NCBI GenBank assembly: GCA_947448675.1
Contig: CANFOR010000184.1
Location: 1-5,702 of the forward strand
Source: Betaproteobacteria bacterium
Lineage (GTDB): Bacteria > Pseudomonadota > Gammaproteobacteria > Burkholderiales > Burkholderiaceae_C
Length of the DNA stretch: 5,702 nucleotides
Direction of reading: 5' to 3'
How positions within the stretch are numbered: the first letter of the stretch is position 1; every line of letters starts with the position of its first letter. Made by a program: the position numbers and the translations under genes. The notes under the pieces are model-generated. The model worked only from the letters and a program-made list of their open reading frames with translations. It was not told the origin of the DNA and searched no databases. Positions 5,628-5,702 of the stretch are shown one piece after another.

Positions 5628-5702
5628 ATGACGCAAGCCGAAATTCAAGTCTATTCGTGGCCCACACCCAATGGGCACAAGGTGCACATCATGCTGGAGG
5701 AG
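5628..5702 (+). CDS. Glutathione S-transferase family protein, N-terminal fragment (cut by window end)
   Basis: Twenty-five codons are visible from the ATG at 5628, in frame to the last base. After a six-residue lead they read VYSWPTPNGHKVHIMLEE, matching the first beta-strand and helix of the thioredoxin-like domain of a bacterial GST subgroup (compare the TPNG segment of YghU-type enzymes). The TPNG-K segment lies where the glutathione-activating residue and helix 1 of GSTs are found. The gene follows the dehydrogenase by 45 bases in the same direction and is probably in the same operon. Such GSTs are often encoded near acyl-CoA metabolism genes in Burkholderiales, but what it conjugates or reduces here is unknown. 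No clear Shine-Dalgarno precedes the start. Confidence 0.85.
   Translation, partial: MTQAEIQVYSWPTPNGHKVHIMLEE

Overview
The window looks like a chromosomal segment of a beta-proteobacterium, most likely family Comamonadaceae (Burkholderiales). This rests on the GC-rich codon use of the right-hand genes, the style of the phosphotransferase/acyl-CoA dehydrogenase/GST cluster, and the Comamonadaceae-like wording of the RHS core. The assignment comes from recalled family resemblance, not from a search.

Left part (1-2250), accessory DNA. A + strand gene entering from the left edge is the C-terminal part of an ORF6N-domain (phage antirepressor-like) protein and ends at a strong intrinsic terminator (343-397). 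Facing it on the - strand is a two-gene unit. The first gene is the 3' end of an rhs gene (2236-1097): the last residues of the RHS core, a Gly/Ala-rich pre-toxin segment, and a C-terminal domain of about 140 residues that I do not recognise. The second is a Sel1-repeat protein (1100-471) whose ATG overlaps the rhs stop codon as ATGA. This is the arrangement of a polymorphic toxin tip with its immunity gene. The large N-terminal RHS shell is missing: homology stops abruptly at the YDP motif near 2248 and an in-frame TAG lies at 2257-2255. The unit therefore looks like an orphan (displaced) rhs tip cassette.

Intergenic 2252-2391. It holds no gene, one repeat-like element (2303-2322) and presumably the promoter of the right-hand genes, though no convincing promoter boxes are visible.

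Right part (2392-5702), GC-rich metabolic cluster, all on + and closely spaced: a Crp/Fnr-type regulator, a phosphotransferase of the APH fold, an acyl-CoA dehydrogenase of the ACAD10/ACAD11 type, and the start of a glutathione S-transferase cut by the right edge. A separate APH-like kinase followed by this ACAD type is the bacterial equivalent of the two catalytic parts of human ACAD10/ACAD11, and of LvaA and LvaC in Pseudomonas putida levulinate catabolism. The likely joint job is to phosphorylate a 4-hydroxyacyl-CoA and then remove the phosphate to give an enoyl-CoA that enters beta-oxidation. The regulator in front is a candidate controller of the cluster. The substrate and the inducing signal cannot be read from the sequence.
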